Part shown: positions 1-7,737 of the stretch, in pieces
Layout: every line of letters begins with the position of its first letter
How positions within the stretch are numbered: the first letter of the stretch is position 1
Source: CAZPQV01 sp964588705
GTDB taxonomy: Bacteria > Bacteroidota > Bacteroidia > Flavobacteriales > Weeksellaceae
Direction: 5' to 3'
DNA: 48,861 bases
Assembly (NCBI GenBank): GCA_964588705.1
Contig: CAZPQV010000010.1
Coordinates: 1-48,861 of the forward strand
Translations under genes and position numbers: made by a program
The notes under the pieces: generated by a model
The model's input: the letters and a program-made list of their open reading frames with translations, nothing else
Databases searched by the model: none
What the model was told of the DNA's origin: nothing

Positions 1-1
1 C

Positions 2-379
2 AATTACCTGCTAATTCCTATGGGGATGATTTTGGCAGGGGCCAGCGGAAATCTTATCGACGGGATGTTCTACGTAATGATTTTCAACAGCGGAAGTGTT
101 TACGACGAAAGTATCGGTCGCTGGATTGAATACGGAGGCGTTTCCAAAGTCGTTCCTTTTGGTGAAGGATATTCTCACTTTATGAAAGGTTGTGTGGTCG
201 ATATGCTTCACTTCCCTCTTGTTGACTTTATCGTTCCTGAAAACTGGCCAATTCTTGGCGGAAAACGCATCGAATTTTTTAAATACATTTTCAACGTTGC
301 GGATTCGGCAATTACAGTTGGCGCAGTTCTTCTGTTAATCTTCAGAAAGAAGGCATTTCCAAACGGACTGGATTTTTAA
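2..379 (+). CDS. lspA: Lipoprotein signal peptidase (signal peptidase II), 3' part
   Basis: The frame is open from base 2, so the gene begins before the window and only about the last 125 residues are present. LspA is the inner-membrane aspartyl protease that cleaves prolipoproteins ahead of the lipidated cysteine. Seen here: the GNLID segment, the first catalytic aspartate in GCVVDML, and the second in the FNVADSAI motif, followed by a last membrane helix (AITVGAVLLLIF). The loop between GNLID and VVDM is longer than in E. coli LspA, as in other Bacteroidota versions known to me. The window encodes at least six lipobox proteins that would be substrates. A terminator follows at 417-444. Confidence 0.93.
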   Translation, partial: NYLLIPMGMILAGASGNLIDGMFYVMIFNSGSVYDESIGRWIEYGGVSKVVPFGEGYSHFMKGCVVDMLHFPLVDFIVPENWPILGGKRIEFFKYIFNVADSAITVGAVLLLIFRKKAFPNGLDF

Positions 380-416
380 TTTATAAATATTCTTAAACCG
401 AAAAACGATATAAACG

Positions 417-444
417 AACTTCAGCAAATTGTCTGAAGTTTTTC
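417..444 (+). terminator. Intrinsic terminator of lspA
   Basis: AACTTCAG (417-424) pairs with CTGAAGTT (433-440) around an 8-base loop, and a T-rich run follows. It ends the lspA transcript. The loop contains the TTG that serves as the -33 box of the trpS promoter, so the two signals overlap. Confidence 0.75.
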
Positions 445-459
445 TTTTCCGTAATTTTG
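429..459 (+). promoter_or_regulatory. Bacteroidota-type promoter of trpS
   Basis: TTG at 429-431, 20 bases of spacing, then TAATTTTG at 452-459 fit the Bacteroidota consensus TTG/TAnnTTTG. Transcription would start near 464, leaving a leader of about 30 bases before the trpS ATG. Confidence 0.7.
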
Positions 460-495
460 CACACTTAAACTCAACCTTTACCTCAACCTAAACAT

Positions 496-1464
496 ATGTC
501 AAGAATTCTCACCGGAATACAGGCCACAGGAACACCACATTTGGGAAACCTTTTGGGAGCGATTATTCCTGCAATAGAACTTTCTAAGAAATCTGAAAAC
601 GAATCCTTCCTTTTTATCGCCAATATGCATTCTTTAACGCAGATTAAAAATGCCGAAGAACTGAAACTGAACACCTATCAGATTGCTGCAGCGTGGCTCG
701 CCATGGGATTAGACACCGAAAAAACCTATTTCTACAGACAAAGTGATATTCCGGAAGTTTGTGAACTTTCGTGGTATTTATCTTGCTTTTTTCCATATTC
801 CAGACTACAATTGGCGCACTCTTTTAAAGATAAAGCCGACCGTTTGGAAGATGTAAATGCCGGACTTTTCACGTATCCTGTTTTGATGGCCGCGGATATT
901 TTATTGTATGATGCAGAAGTGGTTCCGGTTGGAAAAGACCAGTTGCAACACCTTGAAATGGCACGTGACATGGGCGCGAGATTTAATAATCAAATGGGTG
1001 AAGTTTTTGTTCTGCCACAAGCAGAATTGCAGGAAGACACGAAGTATGTTCCCGGAACCGACGGACAGAAAATGTCTAAATCCAGAGGGAATATCATTAA
1101 TATTTTTCTTCCTGAAAAACAGTTGAAAAAACAGGTAATGGGAATTGAAACCGATTCCACTCCATTAGAAGAGCCGAAAAATCCTGATACCTGTAAAGTT
1201 TTTGCGCTTTACGAACTCATAGCAACTCCCCAACAAACCGAAATTTTAAGACAGAAATATCTTGCCGGGAATTTTGGTTACGGACATGCGAAAACGGAAC
1301 TTCTGAATCTTATTCTAGAAACCTACAAAACCGAAAGAGAAAAATTCGATTACTATATGAACAACCTTCCGGAACTGGATGCCAAACTTTTTGAAGGCGC
1401 AGAAAAAACCAGAAAAGTGGCTGCGCAAACTTTGAAAAGAGTGAGGGAAAGTTTGGGAATGTGA
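496..1464 (+). CDS. trpS: Tryptophanyl-tRNA synthetase
   Basis: Class I aminoacyl-tRNA synthetase that charges tRNA-Trp in the cytoplasm. The 322-residue length is normal for bacterial TrpS. The HIGH-type signature is PHLGN (residues 14-18) and the second ATP-binding signature is KMSKS (192-196). The N-terminal GIQATGTPHLGN and the DQLQHLEMARD segment are typical of the family. The ATG at 496 follows a 30-base leader from its own promoter. The gene is alone between the lspA terminator and a palindromic repeat at 1490-1538 that separates it from a convergent gene. Nothing unusual in the protein. Confidence 0.97.
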   Translation: MSRILTGIQATGTPHLGNLLGAIIPAIELSKKSENESFLFIANMHSLTQIKNAEELKLNTYQIAAAWLAMGLDTEKTYFYRQSDIPEVCELSWYLSCFFPYSRLQLAHSFKDKADRLEDVNAGLFTYPVLMAADILLYDAEVVPVGKDQLQHLEMARDMGARFNNQMGEVFVLPQAELQEDTKYVPGTDGQKMSKSRGNIINIFLPEKQLKKQVMGIETDSTPLEEPKNPDTCKVFALYELIATPQQTEILRQKYLAGNFGYGHAKTELLNLILETYKTEREKFDYYMNNLPELDAKLFEGAEKTRKVAAQTLKRVRESLGM

Positions 1465-1489
1465 TATTTCTCCCGCAGATTACGCAGAT

Positions 1490-1538
1490 TTTTTTGCCAC
1501 GAATGCACCAATTAAAAATTAGTGATTTCGTGGCAAAA
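1490..1538. repeat. REP-like palindrome, copy 1
   Basis: TTTTGCCACGAA (1492-1503) is the exact reverse complement of TTCGTGGCAAAA (1527-1538). Inside lies a further pairing of CACCAATT with AATTAGTG, with one mismatch. The left arm, TTTTTTGCCACGAATGCACC, is nearly the same as the left arm of the element at 47081-47124. Just upstream, 1474-1490 carries CGCAGATTACGCAGATT, a direct repeat of GCAGATT. It sits between convergent genes and may also end transcription on both strands. Confidence 0.75.
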
Positions 1539-1561
1539 TTTATTGATCAGGAATAAAAAGA

Positions 1562-2053
1562 TTAAATAGGTTGGTCTTCTTTTGACATCTGCTGCCTTTG
1601 TTCAGGAGTGAGTTTCATGTCGTCGAGGATTCGCTCTTTATTTGGCTTTAATGTAATGAAAACCAAAATCAGTGCAGATGTAACAATCAGGTAAACATAA
1701 TTGCCATCACCCATAAATAATACTGCTCCAATAAGTGCCGGAAGTTCAACCGCAAAATATTTCACGATCATTGCCCCTTGTATTTTTTGAAGTTTTTCCT
1801 TTAGAGAATCTCCATTTTCAATTTTTGCAACAGATTTCGTATAAAGGATATTCGATACAAAAACTCCTGCAATTGCCAATAATAATAAGATTACGAGCAA
1901 AATATTCCCTAAATCAAAATTGAAATTTTTACTTTCAACAATAAAAAAGAAAAAAATCGGAAGAAGAATCATCCCCGATAATAATCCCAAATAAATAACA
2001 TTCAGACTCTGAAAAAATCCTTTAGGCGTCATTTTTAAGTTTTGATTTTCCAT
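1562..2053 (-). CDS. Membrane protein of unknown function
   Basis: A 163-residue protein that I cannot assign to a named family. It has four hydrophobic segments at roughly residues 15-37, 47-70, 93-112 and 115-133, and a short charged C-terminus rich in E, Q and K. A region with SLKEKLQKIQGA lies between helices 2 and 3. Its ATG overlaps the stop codon of the upstream HAD gene by one base (TAATG), so the two are probably translated from one message. The role is unknown; the coupling to a nucleotidase gene does not reveal it. Confidence 0.8.
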   Translation of the reverse strand: MENQNLKMTPKGFFQSLNVIYLGLLSGMILLPIFFFFIVESKNFNFDLGNILLVILLLLAIAGVFVSNILYTKSVAKIENGDSLKEKLQKIQGAMIVKYFAVELPALIGAVLFMGDGNYVYLIVTSALILVFITLKPNKERILDDMKLTPEQRQQMSKEDQPI

Positions 2054-2745
2054 TATAAATAGTTTTTTATTTCTGAAAGTTGGTTGATTACCGTAACATT
2101 TTCTGCTTTAAAATTATCATTGAATACATCAAAGAATACAGCCGGGATTCCAAACGAAAGCGCTCCTTCGATATCAGCGATCCAGTCGTCGCCGATGATA
2201 ATGGAGTTCTCTCTTGTTGCATCAGATTTACTTAATGCATATTCAAAAATCTCTGGATTTGGTTTTCTGATATTGATTTCGTCAGCAGAAGTAATGGTCT
2301 CAAAATAGTTTTTTATTCCCGAAAGTTCGCATTTACGATAGGTTACTTCCGAAAATCCATTGGACAGAACGTGAAGCAGGTATTTTTTTTCGGACAGATA
2401 TTCAAGAATTTCAAAAGACCCTTCCACCAATTCGTTGTAATGAAGAATTTCATCTAAAAAATTAACTTCAAACCGTTGCGAAAGTTCAAAATCATCAATT
2501 CCGAAAAAAAGAAAACTGTCGTAAAAACGGTGTTTTCTAAGGTATTCTTTATCTATTTTTCCATCACGAATCTGAGCCCACAAATTTTCGTTGATGGTAA
2601 AATATTCTTTATGAAATTCTTCAAATCCGATATTATATTCTTCGTTGATTTTTTCTCTTCTGAACAGTTCCTCGAGCGTTAAACGTGCGTTTTTGCGATG
2701 GTCCCAAAGCGTGTTGTCGAGGTCAAAAAAAATGTGCTGTATCAT
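2053..2745 (-). CDS. HAD-family hydrolase, YjjG-type nucleotidase
   Basis: Haloacid-dehalogenase superfamily phosphatase, most like the YjjG group that removes phosphate from non-canonical pyrimidine nucleotides; the exact substrate is inferred. Motif I is FFDLDNTLWD close to the N-terminus with both aspartates, motif II is HVLSNGF, motif III includes KPNPEIF, and motif IV is GDDWIADIEGA. Length about 230 residues is normal. An ATG three codons further upstream (2754) exists, but it lies inside a TAAATTTG promoter element at 2752-2759, so I place the start at 2745. The downstream membrane gene overlaps its stop by one base. Confidence 0.88.
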   Translation of the reverse strand: MIQHIFFDLDNTLWDHRKNARLTLEELFRREKINEEYNIGFEEFHKEYFTINENLWAQIRDGKIDKEYLRKHRFYDSFLFFGIDDFELSQRFEVNFLDEILHYNELVEGSFEILEYLSEKKYLLHVLSNGFSEVTYRKCELSGIKNYFETITSADEINIRKPNPEIFEYALSKSDATRENSIIIGDDWIADIEGALSFGIPAVFFDVFNDNFKAENVTVINQLSEIKNYL

Positions 2746-2751
2746 ACAGCA

Positions 2752-2759
2752 CAAATTTA
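2752..2759 (-). promoter_or_regulatory. Candidate -7 element of the HAD gene
   Basis: TAAATTTG read on the minus strand, 6 bases before the preferred ATG at 2745. No TTG lies at the usual distance upstream. If used, the transcript would carry almost no leader. Confidence 0.45.
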
Positions 2760-2951
2760 GCGATTAAAACTTTCTTAATTTTTTGAAAGGACAAAACTTT
2801 TGCTTTTTCCTCTCATAATTTCTATACTCTTAGAAAAACTGAGTAAGAAATCTACAGTTTGTTTTTTTGGTTTCAAAAGTTTTACGTTTAAAGTGTCGAT
2901 TTTTTTCATTCACAATCTATTTGAACTTTAAACGCAAAAAAAAATAAATTA

Positions 2952-3542
2952 TTATCTTGTCAGCACAATATTATTTTCATCCATTATTTTTCTGAGGTTT
3001 ATTAATGCGTAGCGAACCCTTCCCAAAGTCGTATTGATACTGCTTTCCGTATGCTCAGCAATTTCTTTGAAACTCAGTCCGTCGAAAAATCTAAGTTTAA
3101 TTACTTCCTGCTGATTTTCCGGAAGGTACTGTATCATTTTGTGTAAATCCTGCACAATTTGCCTAGAAACCAACATTTCTTCAATATTTTCCGTTGGCTC
3201 ACTGATGATATCAAAAATCGAAAACTCTTCATTTTCGTAAGTGGTTTCCGAGATTTTTTGATTTTTCGATTTTAAACGGAAATAATCAATAATAAGGTTG
3301 TGCGCAATTCTTTTTGCCCAAAGAATGAATTTGCCTTCCTCGTTATATCGCCTGTCTTTGAGCGTAACAATTATTTTCATAAAGACATCCTGGAAGATAT
3401 CGTTGGCCAAATCTTCATCTAAAAGTTTGTAGAAAATAAATGTGTAAAGTTCCTTTTGGTGACGGTCAATAAGTATTGACAGCGCGCTTTCATCACCCTT
3501 CTGATATTTTGAAATCAGTACACTATCCGAAATTGTTTTCAT
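2952..3542 (-). CDS. RNA polymerase sigma-70 family (ECF-type) factor
   Basis: A sigma factor of about 196 residues with region 2 (roughly residues 10-85, including DIFQDVFMKI and the LWAKRIAHNLIIDYFR promoter-melting segment) and region 4 (about 130-185, helix-turn-helix LSFKEIAEHTESSINTTLGR). It directs RNA polymerase to a target set that cannot be read from the sequence. No anti-sigma factor gene is adjacent, which fits the stand-alone housekeeping-like ECF factors of flavobacteria. I favour MKTISDSVL at 3542; an ATG ten codons upstream (3572) would add MLEDIVRTQV. The segment 2760-2951 upstream of the HAD gene has no recognisable gene. Confidence 0.92.
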   Translation of the reverse strand: MKTISDSVLISKYQKGDESALSILIDRHQKELYTFIFYKLLDEDLANDIFQDVFMKIIVTLKDRRYNEEGKFILWAKRIAHNLIIDYFRLKSKNQKISETTYENEEFSIFDIISEPTENIEEMLVSRQIVQDLHKMIQYLPENQQEVIKLRFFDGLSFKEIAEHTESSINTTLGRVRYALINLRKIMDENNIVLTR

Positions 3543-3725
3543 AACTTGTGTTCTTACAATGTCTTCTAACACAGATATTTCCGTGCGTGTTATTTACCGA
3601 CATTAATAAAAAGTAAAGTTATGCTTCGATAGTTTTATGGTTTTGTGAGGGTAAAAGTAATAAAAATTTTCAAACTTTTAACTTTTCTTTAACTAAATTA
3701 CTTAAAATCACCCTTTTGTGTTATA

Positions 3726-4217
3726 TTATTTCATCAAATCTGTGATCACTACGATTGGTATATTCACAGTAAAATTGATATTCAGTCCTTTAAGTTCTTT
3801 TCCGTTTACTCCGCTTTTATCAAACGGAAACGCGTAACCTCCGGTTAAATCAATGATTCCGAAAAGTGTGGCTCCAATTTTAGGTGCAATATATTTATTG
3901 GTAATTTCGGCTCCGCCTAAAAAATAATAGGCATGATAAAAATCTACTCCTCTCTCAAAATTCAATAAAATATCGCCCTGCACCTTCGGTAAAACCCCAA
4001 AATCACCGTTTACACTCCCCATCATTGCCGCCGCTCCAACCCTGTAAATTATATCATCATTACTCAGAAAAAGCAATCTTCCGCCAAGTTCGCCAAAGCT
4101 TTGGTTTTGATAAACGTATCCGGCGTGCACCATTTTGTGCATCGTAAGTTGTGCTTTACCTAGCGTTCCTACTAAAAGCAGAACCAGTTTAAAAACAGAA
4201 ATGATATAATTTCTCAT
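3726..4217 (-). CDS. Secreted protein of unknown function
   Basis: A 163-residue protein with an N-terminal signal peptide (hydrophobic core VFKLVLLLVGTLG, likely cleavage after GKA). The mature part is rich in glycine and aromatic residues with alternating strands (GELGGRLLFL, AKIGATLFGIIDLTGGYAF-like stretches), suggesting a small outer-membrane or periplasmic beta protein. I do not recognise the family. It stands alone between the sigma factor gene and metK, and no promoter with both boxes was found. The last strand before the C-terminus is NINFTVNIPIVVI. Confidence 0.7.
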   Translation of the reverse strand: MRNYIISVFKLVLLLVGTLGKAQLTMHKMVHAGYVYQNQSFGELGGRLLFLSNDDIIYRVGAAAMMGSVNGDFGVLPKVQGDILLNFERGVDFYHAYYFLGGAEITNKYIAPKIGATLFGIIDLTGGYAFPFDKSGVNGKELKGLNINFTVNIPIVVITDLMK

Positions 4218-4269
4218 TGGTTTGGATGGATTGAATTTGCCAAAGTTAAAAAAACCTTGAAAATAAGAT

Positions 4270-4309
4270 TAAAAAAAAACTGCTTTATCCAGCGACAAAG
4301 CAGTTTTTG
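4270..4309 (-). terminator. Intrinsic terminator of metK
   Basis: On the minus strand AACTGCTTT (4305-4297) pairs with AAAGCAGTT (4286-4278) and is followed by an uninterrupted T run. It lies just past the metK stop. Confidence 0.88.
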
Positions 4310-4326
4310 TTTTATTAAATAATTGA

Positions 4327-5607
4327 TTACAGCCCGAAAGCATCTTTTATTTCATCCACTTTGTCTAATTTTTCCCAAGTGAAAAACTCAAGATTATCAA
4401 GTGTCAATTCATCTTTTTTACCTTTATTAAAGGTCTTGCTTCCAACATAATAGTCTCTTCCCATATGTCCGTAAGCAGCAGTCTCCTGATAAATAGGATT
4501 TCTAAGCTTAAGGTTTTTCTCTATAGCGTAAGGGCGAAGGTCGAACAGTTCGTTTACTTTCGCAGCGATTTCACCATCGGATAAATTCACTTTTGAGGTT
4601 CCGTAAGTGTTGATGTAAAGTCCGCATGGTTCTGCCACACCGATTGCATAAGAAACCTGAACTAAAACTTCATCTGCAACACCGGCTGCCACTAAATTTT
4701 TAGCGATATGTCTGGTCGCGTAAGCACCACTTCGGTCAACTTTTGAAGGATCTTTTCCGGAGAATGCACCACCACCGTGAGCACCTTTTCCACCGTAAGT
4801 ATCTACGATAATTTTTCTACCTGTAAGACCGGTATCGCCGTGAGGACCACCAATTACAAATTTTCCGGTTGGGTTAATGTGGTACTTGATATCTTGCGTG
4901 AACAGATCCTGAATTTCAAGTTTCAGTTTTGCTTTCAGCCTTGGGATAAGGATATCGATCATATCCTTTCTGATTTTTTCCTGCATCGCGTCGTCGCTTC
5001 CAAACTCGTCGTGCTGAGTAGAAATCACGATAGAATCGATTCTTACAGGTTTGTGATCATCAGAATATTCAATCGTCACCTGAGATTTCGAATCCGGACG
5101 AAGATATTTAATCATATTATCTTCTCTTCTCAACTCAGCAAGTTCCAACAGGATTTTATGTGCTAAATCGAGCGCCAAAGGCATATAGTTTTCGGTTTCG
5201 TTGGTCGCATAACCGAACATCATTCCCTGATCTCCTGCGCCCTGCTGATTTGCTTTGGTTTCGAAGTCAAGTTCTTCTGTCACTCGGTCAACACCACGGT
5301 TGATATCCGGCGACTGTTCGTGGATTGCAGAAATTACACCACACGAATCTCCGTCGAACATATATTCTCCCTTCGTGTAACCGATTTTCTTGATAACATC
5401 TCTCGCGATCGACTGTACATCAAGATAAGTTTCAGATTTTACTTCTCCCGCAAGTACAACCTGTCCCGTTGTAACCAGCGTTTCGCAAGCTACTTTCGAG
5501 TTGGGATCGTATGCTAAGAAATGGTCGATTAATGCATCGGAAATCTGATCGGCAACTTTGTCCGGATGTCCTTCTGAAACGGATTCAGATGTAAATAAAT
5601 AAGGCAT
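4327..5607 (-). CDS. metK: S-adenosylmethionine synthase
   Basis: Makes S-adenosylmethionine from methionine and ATP, releasing phosphate and pyrophosphate; a cytoplasmic, usually tetrameric enzyme. The 426-residue protein has GHPDK (residues 13-17), the GAGDQGMMFGYA ATP-binding segment, and the GGGAFSGKDPSKVDRSGAY loop. A GEIAAKVNELFDLRPYAI region near the C-terminus is also typical. It is slightly longer than the E. coli enzyme, as in other Bacteroidota. Its own promoter lies at 5744-5773 and its terminator at 4270-4309, so it is a single-gene transcript. I looked for a SAM riboswitch in the 140-base leader and did not see one. Confidence 0.98.
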   Translation of the reverse strand: MPYLFTSESVSEGHPDKVADQISDALIDHFLAYDPNSKVACETLVTTGQVVLAGEVKSETYLDVQSIARDVIKKIGYTKGEYMFDGDSCGVISAIHEQSPDINRGVDRVTEELDFETKANQQGAGDQGMMFGYATNETENYMPLALDLAHKILLELAELRREDNMIKYLRPDSKSQVTIEYSDDHKPVRIDSIVISTQHDEFGSDDAMQEKIRKDMIDILIPRLKAKLKLEIQDLFTQDIKYHINPTGKFVIGGPHGDTGLTGRKIIVDTYGGKGAHGGGAFSGKDPSKVDRSGAYATRHIAKNLVAAGVADEVLVQVSYAIGVAEPCGLYINTYGTSKVNLSDGEIAAKVNELFDLRPYAIEKNLKLRNPIYQETAAYGHMGRDYYVGSKTFNKGKKDELTLDNLEFFTWEKLDKVDEIKDAFGL

Positions 5608-5743
5608 ATTGTGTTTCTTTAATATAAATTAACCTTAAGAAAAATGGTGATTACAGAAAAAAGAAACTAAAAAAGAAAAATCTGTTTTAGCATTTTTTAA
5701 TGAGGTTGCAATCAGCTCAAATTTCTCCTCTAAATTGTGGGTA

Positions 5744-5773
5744 CAAATTTACTGACTATTTTCCACAAAGCAA
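5744..5773 (-). promoter_or_regulatory. Bacteroidota-type promoter of metK
   Basis: Read on the minus strand: TTG (5773-5771), exactly 19 bases, then TAAATTTG (5751-5744). This is the best match to the family consensus in the window. It lies between the oxyR stop and metK and gives a leader of about 130 bases. Confidence 0.82.
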
Positions 5774-5792
5774 AATACTAAGTTGTTTTTCT

Positions 5793-6740
5793 TTACTGCG
5801 GTTTTATACTTATAAATTCTAATGGCGAACCGTTATAATTAAGCTTCGGCGTTACCGATTTTTTGATGGAAGCCACCAGTTCATCAATAATTTTCTGCTT
5901 ATAGGTTGGCTTGTAATAAATGATGCTGATTTCACGAATTGGGAACGGCTTTACAAATCTTGCAACTTTTTTGGTTTGCTCTTCTGAAAGCTGTTTTACA
6001 GCAAGTTCCGGTATTACGGATATCCCTCCAACTCTGTCCACCATCTGGATAAGTGTGTTCATATTCGATGCTAAGAACTCCAGGTTTTTTGGTTTCAGAG
6101 AATTTTCTTTGAGGTTGCAGATGTTTTCAAACTGTGTTCTGAGGCAATTACCTTCCTCTAAAAGCCAAACTTTTTCAACATCCAGTTCGTCGGGAATTAT
6201 AAAAGAATCCTTTTTGGTTTGCACATCACTGGAATAGACCATCAGTTCTTCTTTGAACAGAAAATCCTGATAAAATTCGTTGGCTCCGTCGTATGGCGTG
6301 GAGATAATTCCCGCATCCAATTCTCCCGATTTAAGTCCTTTAATAACGTTTTCTGTGGTCAGTTCCTTTACCGTCATTTCCACTTTCGGGTGTTGTTTCA
6401 GGAAGTCGAAAATTTCAAGAGGAAGAATATTGGTAGAAACTGTTGGGATAATTCCGATATTTATTTTACCGCCAAGAACATTGTTCAGTTGGTCGGCTTT
6501 GCTGCGCAATTCATTTACGGCATCTATCACATTTTTGGCCTGAGCGATAATCTGAACCCCCACATCTGTGGTTCTGATAGGGTGTGTTGTACGGTCGAAA
6601 ACCTTCACATCTAACTCATCTTCAAACTTCTGTATCATTGCGCTCAGCGTCGGCTGAGTAATGAAACAGGCTTGTGCTGCCTTACCAAAATGTTTGAATT
6701 TATCTACGGCGATAAGATATTCCAACTGCTGAATGTTCAT
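5793..6740 (-). CDS. oxyR: Hydrogen peroxide-sensing LysR-type regulator OxyR
   Basis: A 315-residue LysR regulator. From the start MNIQQLEYL it has the N-terminal winged helix-turn-helix (AAQACFITQPTLSAMIQKFEDEL, residues about 21-43, quoted in part) and a ligand-type effector domain. The two cysteines in GNCLRTQFENIC fall at residues 199 and 208, the same numbers as the redox pair of E. coli OxyR, which strongly supports a peroxide-sensing role. An in-frame ATG 16 codons upstream (6788) is rejected because the likely promoter (6761-6788) overlaps it. No catalase or peroxiredoxin gene is adjacent; the next plus-strand gene is an enoyl-CoA hydratase. Confidence 0.95.
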   Translation of the reverse strand: MNIQQLEYLIAVDKFKHFGKAAQACFITQPTLSAMIQKFEDELDVKVFDRTTHPIRTTDVGVQIIAQAKNVIDAVNELRSKADQLNNVLGGKINIGIIPTVSTNILPLEIFDFLKQHPKVEMTVKELTTENVIKGLKSGELDAGIISTPYDGANEFYQDFLFKEELMVYSSDVQTKKDSFIIPDELDVEKVWLLEEGNCLRTQFENICNLKENSLKPKNLEFLASNMNTLIQMVDRVGGISVIPELAVKQLSEEQTKKVARFVKPFPIREISIIYYKPTYKQKIIDELVASIKKSVTPKLNYNGSPLEFISIKPQ

Positions 6741-6760
6741 GTAATTTGTTTTATCTATTA

Positions 6761-6788
6761 CAAATATAATGTGTTTTTTATTATTCAA
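6761..6788 (-). promoter_or_regulatory. Candidate promoter of oxyR
   Basis: On the minus strand TTG (6788-6786), 17 bases, then TATATTTG (6768-6761). The predicted transcript begins near 6757, leaving about 17 bases before the ATG at 6740. This supports the shorter OxyR. Confidence 0.6.
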
Positions 6789-6954
6789 ATAGAATTTGAA
6801 GTTTTTTAAACGATTTCAGTATTAATTTTACTTGAACAAAATCTCCGGAATAAAAGCAAAGTAATGTAATGCAGAATATTAGAAAAATCGAAACTCATCA
6901 ATTCATAAAAAATTCTTATTTTGCATTATTATTTTATACTGAACGATAAAAGCA

Positions 6955-7722
6955 ATGACTTTCGAAAACATTCTTCTTGAAAAAGAAAACAAAATTTCTG
7001 TAATTACGATTAACAGACCACAGAGTTTAAATGCCCTAAACGCCCAAACCATCAAAGAACTGAGTACGGTGCTCGACACGTTAAATGATGATAAAGAAAC
7101 CAGAGTAATCATCATTACCGGAAGCGGCGAAAAATCTTTTGTTGCAGGCGCCGACATCAAAGAATTCAGTGATTTTAACACTGAAAAAGCAGAGGAACTT
7201 GCAAGGAACGGACAAAACATTCTTTTTAATAAAATTGAAAATCTTTCAAAACCGGTAATTGCTGCGGTGAATGGTTTTGCATTGGGCGGCGGATTGGAGC
7301 TGGCGATGAGTTGCCACATCCGTTACGCGTCCGTAAACGCTAAACTTGGTTTACCTGAAGTCACTTTAGGACTTATTCCAGGTTATGGCGGTACGCAAAG
7401 ACTTCCGAAGCTTGTAGGAAAAGGACTTGCCAACGAACTGATTTTTTCAGCAAAAATGATTTCTGCCGAACGTGCAAAAGAAATCGGCTTGGTAAATGAT
7501 GTTTTCACTTTAGAAGAATTACTGGCAAAATCTAAGGAACTTGCAACGCAGATTTCAAGAAACTCACCTTTAGGAATTGAAAAAGCAATCAAAGCTGTGA
7601 ATCTTTCGGATACAGATAAAGGTTTTGACACTGAAATAAAATCTTTCGGCGAACTGTTCGAACTGGAAGACAAGAAAGAGGGCGTTGCTGCGTTTTTAGA
7701 AAAAAGAAAACCAAATTTCTAA
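6955..7722 (+). CDS. Enoyl-CoA hydratase/isomerase (crotonase family)
   Basis: A 255-residue crotonase-fold enzyme, likely hydrating trans-2-enoyl-CoA in fatty acid beta-oxidation or a related acyl-CoA route. Seen: the first oxyanion-hole segment FVAGADIKEF, the second one ALGGGLELAMSCHIRYA with the first catalytic-type glutamate, and LPEVTLGLIPGYGGTQRLP with the second glutamate and the GxxPGxGGT loop. Both glutamates point to a hydratase rather than only an isomerase. It is the first gene of a tightly spaced plus-strand run with dCMP deaminase, xerD and a Nudix gene, which do not share its pathway. The acyl chain preference cannot be read. Confidence 0.93.
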   Translation: MTFENILLEKENKISVITINRPQSLNALNAQTIKELSTVLDTLNDDKETRVIIITGSGEKSFVAGADIKEFSDFNTEKAEELARNGQNILFNKIENLSKPVIAAVNGFALGGGLELAMSCHIRYASVNAKLGLPEVTLGLIPGYGGTQRLPKLVGKGLANELIFSAKMISAERAKEIGLVNDVFTLEELLAKSKELATQISRNSPLGIEKAIKAVNLSDTDKGFDTEIKSFGELFELEDKKEGVAAFLEKRKPNF

Positions 7723-7737
7723 TTAAAACTCAAGATT

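Noticed and set aside
5608..5743. A SAM riboswitch in the metK leader
   Set aside because: The leader is AT-rich with no conserved SAM-I or related core; only a promoter was found.
6741..6788. Sixteen-residue N-terminal extension of OxyR
   Set aside because: The promoter overlaps it, and the shorter start puts the redox cysteines at the canonical positions.
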